Shown one piece after another: positions 31,680 through 41,010 of a DNA stretch of 64,000 nt (the stretch's first letter is position 1; every line of letters starts with the position of its first letter). Under the pieces are notes generated by a model. The model was not told the origin of the DNA. It ran no database searches and was given only the letters and a program-made list of their open reading frames with translations. The DNA is taken from assembly GCF_014192105.1 (NCBI RefSeq), contig NZ_JACHXK010000002.1:493380-557379 (forward strand), read 5' to 3'. This DNA comes from Paenibacillus phyllosphaerae. GTDB lineage: Bacteria; Bacillota; Bacilli; Paenibacillales; Paenibacillaceae. The translations under genes and the position numbers were made by a program.

Positions 31680-32729
31680 ATGATGACAACTGAATCGATG
31701 ACGATACAGCAGGCGCTAATGAAGCTGACTAGCGGAGAAAGTCTGACGACAAGCGAAGCCGGTGCGGTGATGGGGATTATTATGCGCGGCGAGGCGACAG
31801 GCGCGCAGATCGGTGCCGTCATTACAGCTCTGCGGATGAAAGGCGAGACGAAGGAAGAGATTACCGGATTCGCGCTTACGATGCGCGCGCATTCGAATCA
31901 AGTGCGCACCGAGCAGCAGGGATTGCTCGACACTTGCGGCACGGGCGGATCGGGTATTCATAAGTTCAATATTTCCACCGCTTCGGCGATGATTGCTTCG
32001 GCCGCAGGCGTACGCGTCGCCAAACATGGCAACCGCGCAATGTCGGGGAAGGCCGGAAGCGCGGATGTGCTGGAAGCGCTTGGGGTTAACATTAATTTAT
32101 CGGCTGAACAGGCAGCAGCTTGCCTGGAGTCGATCGGCATTTGCTTCATGTTCGCGCAGCTCTATCATCCTTCGCTCAAGCATGCGGCCGCGCCGCGCCG
32201 CGAGCTGGGCATTCGGACGATTTTCAATATGCTCGGACCGCTCGCGAATCCGGCCGGAGCCGACCGCCAGCTGCTCGGCCTTTACGACAAGTCTCGCACG
32301 GGTACCGTCGCTGAGGTGCTAAGCGAGCTTGGCTTGAAGCGGGCGTTGGTCGTAAGCAGCCATGACGGCTTGGATGAGATTAGCATCTCGGCGCCTACGC
32401 AGATATCGGAGCTCAAGGACGGCAAGGTGAGCACGTTCGATATTACGCCGGAGGCGCTGGGCCTTGCGGAACGTCCGCTGTCCGAAGTCATCGGTGGGGA
32501 TGCGCACGTCAACGCCGCCATCATTCGCAGCATCTTCAGCGGCGAAGAGCAAGGCGCATATCGCGATATTGTGCTTGCTAATGCAGGCGCGTGCATTTAT
32601 GTCGGCGGTGGTGCTGATAGTCTCCGCGAAGGCGTAGCGGCTGCAGCAATGATCATCGATTCGGGCAAAGCGCGTCAGAAGCTGGAACAATTGATTGTAA
32701 CGACAGGAGAAGTGGCCCATGTTTCTTGA
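31680..32729 (+). CDS. trpD: Anthranilate phosphoribosyltransferase
   Basis: 349 residues. Transfers phosphoribose from PRPP to anthranilate. The PRPP loop DTCGTGGSGIHKFNIST and AKHGNRAMSGKAGSADVLEALG are canonical, as is GPLANPAG. Four bases separate it from trpE and it overlaps trpC by 11 bases. Two consecutive ATG codons (31680, 31683) are possible starts after AGGGTGAG. Confidence 0.96.
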   Translation: MMTTESMTIQQALMKLTSGESLTTSEAGAVMGIIMRGEATGAQIGAVITALRMKGETKEEITGFALTMRAHSNQVRTEQQGLLDTCGTGGSGIHKFNISTASAMIASAAGVRVAKHGNRAMSGKAGSADVLEALGVNINLSAEQAAACLESIGICFMFAQLYHPSLKHAAAPRRELGIRTIFNMLGPLANPAGADRQLLGLYDKSRTGTVAEVLSELGLKRALVVSSHDGLDEISISAPTQISELKDGKVSTFDITPEALGLAERPLSEVIGGDAHVNAAIIRSIFSGEEQGAYRDIVLANAGACIYVGGGADSLREGVAAAAMIIDSGKARQKLEQLIVTTGEVAHVS

Positions 32730-33516
32730 TAAAATCGTAGCAACCAAACGCAAGGAGGTCGCTGCCTTGGCAGAGACCTTCTCGCTTACAGATATCGAGC
32801 GTCAGATCGCGGCTCTTCCGGCGACCAAAGGCTTCGAGCGAGCGATCACGTCCGGTCGTAACCGTGATCTTGGCTTGATCGCCGAAGTGAAGAAGGCGTC
32901 GCCTTCCAAAGGATTAATCCGTCCCGATTTTCATCCGGTGGAACTGGCTTCCACCTATGTGAAGGCGGGGGCTGACTGCCTCTCCGTGCTGACGGATACG
33001 GATTATTTTCAGGGCAGCAACGCTTACTTAAGCGCGGTTCGCGAAGCGGTTCAAGTACCGCTCCTACGGAAGGATTTTACGATCGATTATCGTCAAGTAT
33101 ACGAGGCTCGCGTCATTGGCGCAGATGCGGTTCTGCTCATCGCGGCCATTCTAAGCGCTGCCGAGCTTGCCGAACTGCATGATCTAGCCGTGTCGATCGG
33201 ACTTGATGTGCTGGTGGAGGTCCATAATCGCGAAGAGATGGAGACCGTGCTGTCGCTTGATAAAGCTTCTCTCGTCGGGATTAATAACCGCAATCTGAAG
33301 ACGTTCGAGACGGATCTGACCACGACCGAGGCATTGATCGGGCTCGTGCCGGCCGGCATCACGGTCATAAGCGAAAGTGCCATCTCGAGCACGGAAGATA
33401 TCGCTTATTTGCGCAAGGTCGGAGCCAAAGGCGTCCTTATCGGCGAACATTTCATGCGGCAGCCGGATGTGGGCCTAGCGATTGAACAGTTGATGGGACC
33501 GGTGCGTGTATCGTGA
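32719..33516 (+). CDS. trpC: Indole-3-glycerol phosphate synthase
   Basis: 265 residues, a TIM barrel. Closes the indole ring of CdRP. The catalytic lysine region AEVKKASPSKG (near residue 55), LRKDFTIDYRQVYEAR and GINNRNLKTFETDL are present. AGGAGAAG is upstream. It overlaps trpF by 4 bases. Confidence 0.96.
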   Translation: MFLDKIVATKRKEVAALAETFSLTDIERQIAALPATKGFERAITSGRNRDLGLIAEVKKASPSKGLIRPDFHPVELASTYVKAGADCLSVLTDTDYFQGSNAYLSAVREAVQVPLLRKDFTIDYRQVYEARVIGADAVLLIAAILSAAELAELHDLAVSIGLDVLVEVHNREEMETVLSLDKASLVGINNRNLKTFETDLTTTEALIGLVPAGITVISESAISSTEDIAYLRKVGAKGVLIGEHFMRQPDVGLAIEQLMGPVRVS

Positions 33517-34181
33517 GCAGCGAACAAACACGCGTGAAAATTTGCGGCCTTCGGGACGCGGATACGCTTCAAGCCTTAGATGGTCTGCCGATCGACCAAA
33601 TCGGTTTCGTATTTGCCAAGAGCAAGCGTCAAGTGACGTCTGAGCTGGCCGGCGAACTGATTGCGGAAGTCAAGCAGCTTCGCACGCCGTCAGGCGCATC
33701 GCCCCAATCGGTCGGCGTGTTCGTGAATGCGCAGTTTGACCAACTGCGGGAGCTTCTGCAGATTGCGCCGCTTGATGTTGTACAATTACATGGTCAGGAA
33801 TCACCGGGCCTTTGCGGGCAAGTTAAGGAGCAGCTTAACGTCGACGTCTGGAAGGTGCTGTCCGTTCTGGAGCATGACGAACAAGAGCAGGGACATCGGC
33901 GGCTATATGAGTTCCGCGGCGCAGTCGATGCCTTTCTCATCGATACGGCAGGCGGAGGGACAGGCCATACCTTTGCGTGGGATGTCATCCCGCGTTACGC
34001 GAAGGCCGCTGAAGAGATCGGCGTGCCGCTGTATGTTGCGGGCGGTTTGCACCCGGACAATGTAGGAGAGCTGCTCGGTTCGTATAGAATTGATGGCGTT
34101 GATGTATCCAGCGGCGTAGAGACCGAAGGGATTAAAGATATTTCGAAAATTCGTACATTCGTTGAAAGGGTGAAACGTTAA
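33513..34181 (+). CDS. trpF: Phosphoribosylanthranilate isomerase
   Basis: 222 residues, TIM barrel, GTG start overlapping the trpC stop. Converts PRA to CdRP. VKICGL with the catalytic Cys is at residues 8-13, QLHGQE in the middle, and the catalytic Asp lies in the [16 protein letters not shown] region; the phosphate loop is [10 protein letters not shown]. An acidic helix of about 10 residues follows GVETEG. Confidence 0.95.
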   Translation: MSSEQTRVKICGLRDADTLQALDGLPIDQIGFVFAKSKRQVTSELAGELIAEVKQLRTPSGASPQSVGVFVNAQFDQLRELLQIAPLDVVQLHGQESPGLCGQVKEQLNVDVWKVLSVLEHDEQEQGHRRLYEFRGAVDAFLIDTAGGGTGHTFAWDVIPRYAKAAEEIGVPLYVAGGLHPDNVGELLGSYRIDGVDVSSGVETEGIKDISKIRTFVERVKR

Positions 34182-34182
34182 C

Positions 34183-35388
34183 ATGAGTCAAGTACCTGAT
34201 GAAAGCGGGCGTTTCGGCAAGTTCGGGGGGCGCTATGTCCCGGAGACGCTGATGAACGCACTGTTGGAGCTCGAAGAGGCTTACCGCCATTACTCCAAGG
34301 ATCCGGAATTTATTGAAGAGGTTCGATACCTGCTGCACAAATATTCGGGCCGTCCGACTTCGCTGTACTATGCGGAGCGTCTGTCCAACCATTTGGGCGG
34401 AGCCAAAATCTATTTGAAGCGGGAAGACCTGAACCATACGGGCGCACATAAAATCAATAATACGATCGGCCAAGGCGTACTCGCTAAACGGATGGGCAAA
34501 ACGAAAATTATCGCCGAGACTGGCGCAGGCCAGCATGGCGTCGCATCGGCCACGGTAGCGGCACTGCTCGGTCTCGAGTGCAAGGTGTTCATGGGCGAAG
34601 AGGATACGAAGCGCCAAGAGCTTAACGTATTCCGCATGAAGCTGCTGGGAGCAGAGGTCGTTCCGGTCACATCCGGCACGCGCACGCTGAAGGATGCTTG
34701 TAACGAGACGCTTCGCTACTGGGTCAGCAACGTGGAAGACACGTATTATATTCTCGGCTCGGTAACGGGACCTCACCCTTATCCGATGATCGTGCGCGAT
34801 TTCCAACGCATTATCGGCGACGAAGCGAGAGAGCAAATTCTAAAAGAAGAAGGCCGTCTCCCGGATTACATCGTCGCTGCAGTCGGCGGCGGCAGCAACG
34901 CGATGGGTATTTTCTATCCGTTCGTGGAAGATACTTCCGTTCGTTTGATCGGTGTTGAAGCAGCTGGCAGAGGCGTCGAGACGGAAGAGCACGCGGCAAC
35001 AATGACCAAAGGGCGGCACGGCGTCTTCCAAGGTTCGCTCAGCTATGTGCTGCAAGACGAATACGGCCAGGTGCAGCCTGCCCATTCGATCTCGGCCGGC
35101 TTAGACTACCCGGGCATCGGGCCTGAGCATGCTTATTTGAAGGACACGGAGCGTGCCGAATATGTGCCGATTACGGATGCAGAAGCGCTAGAGGCGCTGC
35201 AGCTGCTCTCGAGAACGGAAGGCATCATACCCGCGCTAGAATCAGCTCATGCGATCGCACAGGTGATGAAGCTGGCGCCAACGCTGAGCAGCGACAAGAT
35301 TATCGTGGTCAGCCTGTCCGGTCGCGGGGACAAAGACGTGCAGGCGATTATGGGGTATTTGGAGGGGAATGGCCATGAATCGCATTGA
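34183..35388 (+). CDS. trpB: Tryptophan synthase beta subunit
   Basis: 401 residues. PLP enzyme that joins indole and serine. The PLP lysine is in [10 protein letters not shown] near residue 87, [10 protein letters not shown] (with catalytic Glu) follows, and the phosphate loop is [24 protein letters not shown] opens the mature fold. One base follows the trpF stop. It overlaps trpA. Confidence 0.97.
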   Translation: MSQVPDESGRFGKFGGRYVPETLMNALLELEEAYRHYSKDPEFIEEVRYLLHKYSGRPTSLYYAERLSNHLGGAKIYLKREDLNHTGAHKINNTIGQGVLAKRMGKTKIIAETGAGQHGVASATVAALLGLECKVFMGEEDTKRQELNVFRMKLLGAEVVPVTSGTRTLKDACNETLRYWVSNVEDTYYILGSVTGPHPYPMIVRDFQRIIGDEAREQILKEEGRLPDYIVAAVGGGSNAMGIFYPFVEDTSVRLIGVEAAGRGVETEEHAATMTKGRHGVFQGSLSYVLQDEYGQVQPAHSISAGLDYPGIGPEHAYLKDTERAEYVPITDAEALEALQLLSRTEGIIPALESAHAIAQVMKLAPTLSSDKIIVVSLSGRGDKDVQAIMGYLEGNGHESH

Positions 35389-36181
35389 TGCAACCTTCGA
35401 GCAGCTTAAGGCGCAAGGCAAGACCGCGCTTGTTCCGTTCTTGACGATTGGCGATCCAGACATCGCGACTTCGCTCGATATTATTGAAGCACTGGAGCAG
35501 GCTGGCGCAGATATGGTTGAGCTCGGCGTTCCTTACTCGGACCCGCTAGCTGATGGTCCGGTCATTCAGCGCGCTTCCGAGCGGGCATTGAAAACCCGCG
35601 TCACGATGGAGGAGGTTGTCCACCTTGCGCATGATGCGCGCGAGCGCGGCATTCAGCTGCCGTTTATTTTGTTCACTTACTACAATCCGGTACTGCAATA
35701 CGGGCTGGATCGTTTCTTCAAGCTTGTCGTCGACAAAGGCATCAGCGGCCTCATTATTCCCGACTTGCCGATTGAAGAGGATGAAGAGGTAAGGCAAATG
35801 GCTGAAGCGGCTAACATTCACCTTATTCCGCTCGTAGCCCCGACATCGAATGATCGCGTCAAACGAATCGCGGCCAAGGCTCGCGGTTTCGTATACTGCG
35901 TATCTTCCCTTGGCGTAACTGGCGTTCGTGCCGATTTCCATGCGGGCATCGACGAGTTCCTGAGCACGGTTCGTTCTGCGACGGATACGCCGATCGCTGT
36001 CGGATTCGGGATCTCGAGCCGCGAGCAAGTGGAGCGGTTCTCCAAGCAGGCTGACGGCGTCATCGTCGGCAGTGCGATCGTAAGGAAGATTGAAGAGGTG
36101 CTGCCGCTTCTTCAGTCCGAAGGGACGAAGCAGGAAGGATTGCAGCAAATTCGTGAATTTGTGAGCAGCCTGAAGGCTTAA
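35375..36181 (+). CDS. trpA: Tryptophan synthase alpha subunit
   Basis: 268 residues. Cleaves indole-glycerol phosphate and channels indole to TrpB. The catalytic Glu is in [15 protein letters not shown] (near residue 49) and the Asp in [16 protein letters not shown] carries the phosphate site. ATG 35375 has GGAGGGG 7 bases upstream, while ATG 35369 is too close. A terminator closes the trp operon. Confidence 0.96.
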   Translation: MNRIDATFEQLKAQGKTALVPFLTIGDPDIATSLDIIEALEQAGADMVELGVPYSDPLADGPVIQRASERALKTRVTMEEVVHLAHDARERGIQLPFILFTYYNPVLQYGLDRFFKLVVDKGISGLIIPDLPIEEDEEVRQMAEAANIHLIPLVAPTSNDRVKRIAAKARGFVYCVSSLGVTGVRADFHAGIDEFLSTVRSATDTPIAVGFGISSREQVERFSKQADGVIVGSAIVRKIEEVLPLLQSEGTKQEGLQQIREFVSSLKA

Positions 36182-36197
36182 CAATCGCTTATTGACC

Positions 36198-36240
36198 GAA
36201 GGCTCTCCCTCAATATATGGGGGAGGGCCTTCTTTGTTTT
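36198..36240 (+). terminator. Intrinsic terminator after trpA
   Basis: GAAGGCTCTCCC pairs with GGGGGAGGGCCTTC (with small bulges), followed by TTTGTTTT. Confidence 0.75.
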
Positions 36241-36376
36241 GGGGAGCACGGGGCAGCTATTCGCTTTAACGCGCTTGCGCGCTAAATTTAGAGCTTTCAA
36301 ACCTGTTCAACATGTGAGACAATATGGAATATGATTTTTAACTTGGTGTTTAGCCCATTGACGAGGTGAAGATTAG

Positions 36377-37474
36377 ATGCAACCCAAACAAAGTATTGTT
36401 CATTTGCCCGTATACCAACCCGGCAAACCGATTGAAGACGTAAAGCGTGAATTAGGCCTTACCGAAGTGATTAAACTTGCTTCCAACGAGAATCCGTTCG
36501 GATCCTCTCCGAAGGCGATCGAAGCCATTCAGGCAGAGCTTGCCAATATTAGCATTTACCCGGACAGCTTCAGCACGGAGCTTGCCGCAGCCGTAGGCAG
36601 CTACTTGAACGTGACTGCGAAGCAGCTTATTTTCGGAGCGGGATCGGACGAGGTAATTCTGATGCTGGCCCGTGCGTACGTTCATCCTGGCGATGAGACG
36701 ATTATGGCGGATGAGACGTTCTCGATCTACAAGCACAACGTGCAGGTAGAAGGTGCCGTATGCATCGAAGTTCCGCTTAAAGACGGCACGCATGATCTGC
36801 CGGCGATGCTCGCCAAAGTGACGGATAAGACGAAGATCATCTGGGTGTGCAACCCGAATAACCCAACCGGCACGGTCGTAGGCAAGGACGAGCTGCATGC
36901 ATTCTTGAAACAAGTGCCTGAGCACGTTATTGTCGTGCTGGACGAGGCTTACTTCGAGTACGTCGCGGAAGAAAAGGCGCCGGACAGCGTCGCGCTGCTG
37001 GGCGAATTCAAGAACCTGGTGCTGCTGCGCACATTCTCCAAAATTTACGGTCTGGCCTCGCTTCGCATCGGATACGGCGTCGGACATCCTGACGTGATCC
37101 ATTTCATCAACCAGGTGCGCGAGCCGTTCAATACGACACGGGTGGCGCAGGCAGCTGCGACTGCATCGATCCAAGACCAAGCGTTCGTCGCGGAGTGCAA
37201 AGCGCGCAATGCGGAAGGTCTGCGTTACTTGACCGGCGAATTCGAGCGCATGGGTCTGCATTACTTCGAGCCGAACGGCAACTTCGTTATGTTCGATACG
37301 AAACTTCCTTCGACGCAAGTATTCGACGGCTTGCTGCGCCGCGGAATCATTTCGCGCGCTCGCTGGGCTCACTACCCGACGTATATCCGCATCACGGTCG
37401 GCAGCCAGGAGCAGAACGAGAAGTTCATTGCGGCGCTGGAACAAGTGCTGCAAGAAGCGGCGGTGCTAGGTTAA
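36377..37474 (+). CDS. hisC: Histidinol-phosphate/aromatic aminotransferase
   Basis: 365 residues, class I/II PLP aminotransferase. In B. subtilis the hisC gene in this same place serves histidine, tyrosine and phenylalanine synthesis. LASNENPFGSSPKA at the start, CNPNNPTG, and the PLP lysine in RTFSKIYGLASLRIGYG are canonical. GAGGTGAAG is upstream. tyrA follows after 4 bases, supporting a role in aromatic amino acid transamination. Confidence 0.94.
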   Translation: MQPKQSIVHLPVYQPGKPIEDVKRELGLTEVIKLASNENPFGSSPKAIEAIQAELANISIYPDSFSTELAAAVGSYLNVTAKQLIFGAGSDEVILMLARAYVHPGDETIMADETFSIYKHNVQVEGAVCIEVPLKDGTHDLPAMLAKVTDKTKIIWVCNPNNPTGTVVGKDELHAFLKQVPEHVIVVLDEAYFEYVAEEKAPDSVALLGEFKNLVLLRTFSKIYGLASLRIGYGVGHPDVIHFINQVREPFNTTRVAQAAATASIQDQAFVAECKARNAEGLRYLTGEFERMGLHYFEPNGNFVMFDTKLPSTQVFDGLLRRGIISRARWAHYPTYIRITVGSQEQNEKFIAALEQVLQEAAVLG

Positions 37475-37478
37475 TATT

Positions 37479-38570
37479 ATGACGAAAATAGCGATATTCG
37501 GCGTGGGTCTGATCGGCGGCTCGCTTGCGCTTTGCTTTACGGGAAAGCCGGGGCTTACGGTCGTTGGTTATGATCTGCGTGAATTATCCGCTGCCAAATA
37601 CGTGGAGAGGGGCGTCGTCGATTCTATGGCGGCGTCCTTGCACGAAGCGGCAGAAGACGCGGATTTTATTTTTTTATGCGTGCCGGTCGGCGTGCTGGGA
37701 CAGTATGTAGAGGAATTAAGCCGCATGAAGCTGAAGCCGGGCTGCGTCATTACGGATGTAGGCAGTACCAAAGGCTCTGTGGCAGCGTTGGCGGCCCAGC
37801 TGCGGTTTAGCGAAGCGATCTTCATCGGAGGCCATCCGATGGCGGGCTCGGAACGTTCGGGGGTAGAAGCCGCCAGCTCGTATCTGTTCGAGAATGCTTT
37901 CTACGTACTGACACCGCAGCCGAATACGCCGCAGGAAGCCATCGACAGCTTATCGGAGCTGCTCAAGTATACGAAGGCAAATATCGTTCATGTGGAACCC
38001 GAGATCCATGATGAGATTGTCGGGGCTATTAGCCATTTGCCGCATATTATCGCGGTGGCGCTGGTCAACCAGATCAGACAGTATAATGAAGATAACCCTT
38101 TGTACAGCATCCTGGCCGCAGGCGGTTTCCGCGACATTACGCGCATTGCCTCCAGCGATTCGCTTGTCTGGCGCGATATTCTGATCAACAACAAGCAGGT
38201 GTTGCTCAAACTTCTGAGTGGCTGGGCGGAGGAAACGCAGAAGTTCGTACACATGCTCGAAGAAGAGGATGGAGAGGGCGTACGGCAAGCGTTCCAAACT
38301 GCAGGGCAATTCCGAAGCCAGCTGCCGGAGCGCCGGAAGGGCATGATTCATGCGATTTATGAATGTTATATCGATGTTCCCGATCATCCGGGCATTATCG
38401 GCAAGATTACGACCGAACTCGGGAATGCGCGGATTAACTTAAGCAATATCCAAATTATCGAGAGTCGCGAAGATGTGCCGGGCATTATGCGTTTGTCGTT
38501 CCGTAAGCAGGAAGATCTGGACCAAGCAGTGGAGAAACTGGCTGAAATCGGGTATCCGGTTCATTTCTAA
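37479..38570 (+). CDS. tyrA: Prephenate dehydrogenase with ACT domain
   Basis: 363 residues. Oxidative decarboxylation of prephenate to hydroxyphenylpyruvate. Rossmann motif GVGLIGGS at residues 8-15, GGHPMAGSERSGV in the substrate region, and SHLPHIIA. The C-terminal ACT domain (from about residue 293, CYIDVPDHPGIIGKI) is a likely site for tyrosine feedback. In B. subtilis aroE (EPSP synthase) follows; here it does not. Confidence 0.94.
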   Translation: MTKIAIFGVGLIGGSLALCFTGKPGLTVVGYDLRELSAAKYVERGVVDSMAASLHEAAEDADFIFLCVPVGVLGQYVEELSRMKLKPGCVITDVGSTKGSVAALAAQLRFSEAIFIGGHPMAGSERSGVEAASSYLFENAFYVLTPQPNTPQEAIDSLSELLKYTKANIVHVEPEIHDEIVGAISHLPHIIAVALVNQIRQYNEDNPLYSILAAGGFRDITRIASSDSLVWRDILINNKQVLLKLLSGWAEETQKFVHMLEEEDGEGVRQAFQTAGQFRSQLPERRKGMIHAIYECYIDVPDHPGIIGKITTELGNARINLSNIQIIESREDVPGIMRLSFRKQEDLDQAVEKLAEIGYPVHF

Positions 38571-38600
38571 AAAATAATCCAAAAAAAATGAAAACGCTTA

Positions 38601-38629
38601 TTGACATAATGAAAACGGATACATATAAT
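38601..38629 (+). promoter_or_regulatory. Perfect consensus sigma-A promoter without a downstream gene
   Basis: TTGACA, 17-base spacer, TATAAT, all 12 bases consensus. A terminator follows about 75 bases after the expected start. Confidence 0.85.
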
Positions 38630-38635
38630 AAAAGT

Positions 38636-38712
38636 ACAGTATGGTTTCTCTCCACTCCTATCCAAATCTATCGCACTTTGTGCGGGCCGCCTTTTAGGCG
38701 GTCTTTTTTTTT
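38636..38712 (+). ncRNA. Candidate small RNA, about 77 nt
   Basis: Bounded by the perfect promoter at 38601-38629 and an intrinsic terminator: GGCCGCC (38685-38691) pairs with GGCGGTC (38697-38703) and is followed by nine T. A small hairpin CGCAC-TTT-GTGCG (38672-38684) stacks on it. The 5' part (38645-38663) is a C/U-rich single strand, complementary in character to ribosome binding sites. No reading frame with a ribosome site fits inside. It could instead be a terminated leader of the sigma factor gene 300 bases downstream, but another terminator-like hairpin lies between. Confidence 0.6.
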
Positions 38713-38892
38713 GTGCGCGGAAGCGATTTCATTTTGCATGGGGACGGGTAATAGTATTTTGGGAAATTTTAATCCTGCGATAAGGATGGATGTGCTACAA
38801 TAACTAGTGATTGTAAAAATCTGGTCTATCCTTGTTTGTCGATTCTAGCAGGAATTTGACTGTTAGGCACGAATCGTAATAAGGTTATACCT

Positions 38893-38941
38893 GCGCAAGT
38901 TTCTGAGTCGAATTCTTTTCGACTGCCTGCGCAACTTTTTA
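38893..38941 (+). terminator. Terminator-like hairpin upstream of the sigma factor gene
   Basis: Inner stem AGTCGAA/TTCGACT with a 5-base loop and outer stem GCGCA/TGCGC across an asymmetric internal loop, then five T. The rest of the 439-base gap holds the candidate small RNA and an extended -10-like TGC-TACAAT at 38793-38801. Confidence 0.5.
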
Positions 38942-38954
38942 TATCCAGCTCGGT
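38931..38954 (+). promoter_or_regulatory. Possible ECF-type autoregulatory promoter
   Basis: GCAACT with the AAC core typical of ECF -35 elements, about 15 bases, then CGGT (38951-38954). It is 55 bases before the sigma gene. The match is loose. Confidence 0.25.
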
Positions 38955-39008
38955 ACAATAGTATACCGGGCTTTGGATCACTCCGAAGGTTGAGGAGGGT
39001 CGCCCGCA

Positions 39009-39605
39009 ATGACCGATTCCCAGTTGATCCGCGAAATTAAAGACGGCAATGTACAGCTCTATTCGGAACTGATGCGGCGATACCAACGTAAAATCCTCAC
39101 TTTCATTTTTCATATGCTGAAGAGTTCCAAGCTGGAGCTGTTAGCAGAGGATTTATGTTCGGAGACATTCTATAAAGCCTATCGCAGCTTACATTCCTTC
39201 CGAGAGACGGACGCTACCTTCTCGACATGGTTATATACGATCGCCCGCAATACCGTTCTCAGCGAATTGCGTAAGCAGAAGTCGGGGAACGTATCGCTTG
39301 ATGAGTTGACTATATTGCCAACAGCTCCACCGGATACGGTGCCGGAGCATAGGCTTCTCCAAAGCGAAAGAATGACTATGGTTCGAGAGGCGATTAATAA
39401 TCTGCCTGAGAAGCAGCGGTCGGCCCTGATCTTAAGGGAATACGAGCAGCTTGACTATCAGGAAATCGCCAGTATATTAGGCCAGACGGTAAGCTCTGTC
39501 AAGTCGTTGTTATTTCGCGCACGCAACAGTGTAAAGGTCCAACTTGAACCCTATTTCGGCGATTCACCGTTGCTGGAAGAATATGAGGGGATGAAATTGC
39601 GATGA
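39009..39605 (+). CDS. ECF-type RNA polymerase sigma factor
   Basis: 198 residues with only sigma regions 2 and 4, hence an extracytoplasmic-function factor. Region 2 includes LMRRYQRKILTFIFHML, AEDLCSETFYKAYRSLHSF and ATFSTWLYTIARNTVLSELRK. Region 4 is NLPEKQRSALILREYEQLDYQEIASILGQTVSSVKSLLFRAR, with an acidic tail. AGGAGGG precedes the ATG. It overlaps the anti-sigma gene by four bases. It replaces aroE of B. subtilis at this place. Confidence 0.9.
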   Translation: MTDSQLIREIKDGNVQLYSELMRRYQRKILTFIFHMLKSSKLELLAEDLCSETFYKAYRSLHSFRETDATFSTWLYTIARNTVLSELRKQKSGNVSLDELTILPTAPPDTVPEHRLLQSERMTMVREAINNLPEKQRSALILREYEQLDYQEIASILGQTVSSVKSLLFRARNSVKVQLEPYFGDSPLLEEYEGMKLR

Positions 39606-40201
39606 AATGCCATGATATCAGACAAACGTTTGGCGTATACTGGGATCTCGCAGAAGACGATCCCGATCGCCTGCTCGTAAACGAACATATAGATGGTTGT
39701 CAAGAATGTATGGAAGAATTCAAGCTGTGGGAGGAGAGCGAGCGGCTTATTCGCAGTCTCTCTGAGCTCGATGAGGTGATCGGCCCCGTCGATCATGTCA
39801 ATCGCGGCGTAATGGACCGGATATATGCGGAAGAAGCGTGGTATATGCCGGTACCATCCCGCAGCCATCAGTTCTCGCGGGCTTTCCGTCGTAATGCCGC
39901 GGTCGCGATTGCTTGTTGCATGGCCATGTTTATTTGCGGACTATTTTATATGGTAACAGGCAATCAGGATGCTTCGACCGATATGGCCAAACTAACCGGT
40001 ATGCTTGAACCGGTCAATGCGGTCAGCCAAAGTGGCATGGTCGGAGAAGACATCTACGCGGAGATTCCCGTGGCAAGTATCAGCGATCCGATCGTATTGA
40101 AGGTCGTTCCTACGTTCCCGCAGTATTGGGTTGCGCTCTCGATTCTTGGCATGATTATGGCGTTGTTAATTTTGAACTGGTTATCCCGAACGCGACATTA
40201 A
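39602..40201 (+). CDS. Membrane-bound zinc anti-sigma factor
   Basis: 199 residues. The N-terminal ZAS motif H-x3-C-x2-C is seen as EHIDGCQEC near residues 28-36, preceded by an N-terminal cysteine (residue 3). Two hydrophobic segments, about residues 97-118 and 172-192, place it in the membrane with a loop outside. The overlap with the sigma gene and the ZAS motif make it the cognate anti-sigma factor. Release might need regulated proteolysis; PrsW at 3.4 kb is one candidate protease, without direct evidence. Confidence 0.82.
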   Translation: MKCHDIRQTFGVYWDLAEDDPDRLLVNEHIDGCQECMEEFKLWEESERLIRSLSELDEVIGPVDHVNRGVMDRIYAEEAWYMPVPSRSHQFSRAFRRNAAVAIACCMAMFICGLFYMVTGNQDASTDMAKLTGMLEPVNAVSQSGMVGEDIYAEIPVASISDPIVLKVVPTFPQYWVALSILGMIMALLILNWLSRTRH

Positions 40202-40275
40202 TTGTATATACTAAAATGATAATCGAGACTCCAGCCCTGAGCTGGAGATTTTTCTTTCAAGGAAGGTTGGATGGT

Positions 40276-40878
40276 ATGCGAATCGGATTAATCCGCCATG
40301 GCCGCACGGAATGGAATGCGCTTGGCAAAATTCAAGGCCAGACCGACACCCCATTAAATGAGGAAGGTGTCCGTCAAGCGCACGCGCTTGCCAATCGTTT
40401 GCTTGCGGAAGGCCAACAGTGGGATGGCGTGGTATCGAGTGATCTGATGCGAGCTTCGGAGACGGCACGCATTATTGCCTCGACCTTGGGAATTCCGCAA
40501 TTGCCGAGCGATGCCCGGTTGCGGGAACGATACTTCGGCGTCATCGAAGGGACGACGGAAGCAGAGCGCCTTGCGAAGTGGGGAGCCAACTGGCGTTCGG
40601 CCGATTGTGGGCAAGAGTCAGACCTGGAATTGCGGACGCGTGCGCTGAGTTTCGTCGAAGATGCCATGGAGCGATACCCTGGCCAGAACTTGCTCGCAGT
40701 TACCCACGGAAGCTTATTGGCGCAATTATTGAAGGGATTGTGCGAAGAACTGGAAGATAAGCCGATCGGCAATATGGCATTTAGTATTTTTGAACGGGAT
40801 GACAATCGGTGGAGACCGCTGCTCCATAACTGCACGTTGCATTTGGACCAGATACAAGCCGAATCAAGCAAGTTATAG
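40276..40878 (+). CDS. Histidine phosphatase family protein (phosphoglycerate mutase-like)
   Basis: 200 residues. The catalytic R-H-G motif is at LIRHGRTEWN, the acid residue in LRERYFGVIEG, and the second histidine in VTHGSLLAQLL. These are the branch-2-like phosphatase features shared by cofactor-dependent mutases, alpha-ribazole phosphatases and broad-specificity phosphatases; the substrate cannot be told. ATG 40276 follows AAGGAAGG; the longer in-frame start at 40126 runs through the anti-sigma gene. Confidence 0.82.
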   Translation: MRIGLIRHGRTEWNALGKIQGQTDTPLNEEGVRQAHALANRLLAEGQQWDGVVSSDLMRASETARIIASTLGIPQLPSDARLRERYFGVIEGTTEAERLAKWGANWRSADCGQESDLELRTRALSFVEDAMERYPGQNLLAVTHGSLLAQLLKGLCEELEDKPIGNMAFSIFERDDNRWRPLLHNCTLHLDQIQAESSKL

Positions 40879-40891
40879 ATATAGTAGGAAG

Positions 40892-40927
40892 AGCATCTTT
40901 CGTTTCTAACGAGAGATGCTTTTTTTT
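40892..40927 (+). terminator. Intrinsic terminator after the phosphatase gene
   Basis: AGCATCTTTCGT pairs with ACGAGAGATGCT (one mismatch-type pair), followed by seven T. Confidence 0.8.
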
Positions 40928-41010
40928 ATGCACCGGTTATTAAATCATCTTCATATTCCCATAATGGTACTAGACAACGAAGACAGTAAGAGGGAACGGA
41001 GGATTGGAGA

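Noticed and set aside
36452-37453. Open frame of about 330 codons opposite hisC
   Set aside because: Shadow of the real gene; composition and motifs support hisC only.
38588-38803. 71-codon frame across the candidate small RNA
   Set aside because: Its start lies upstream of the promoter and the frame crosses the terminator; no ribosome site.
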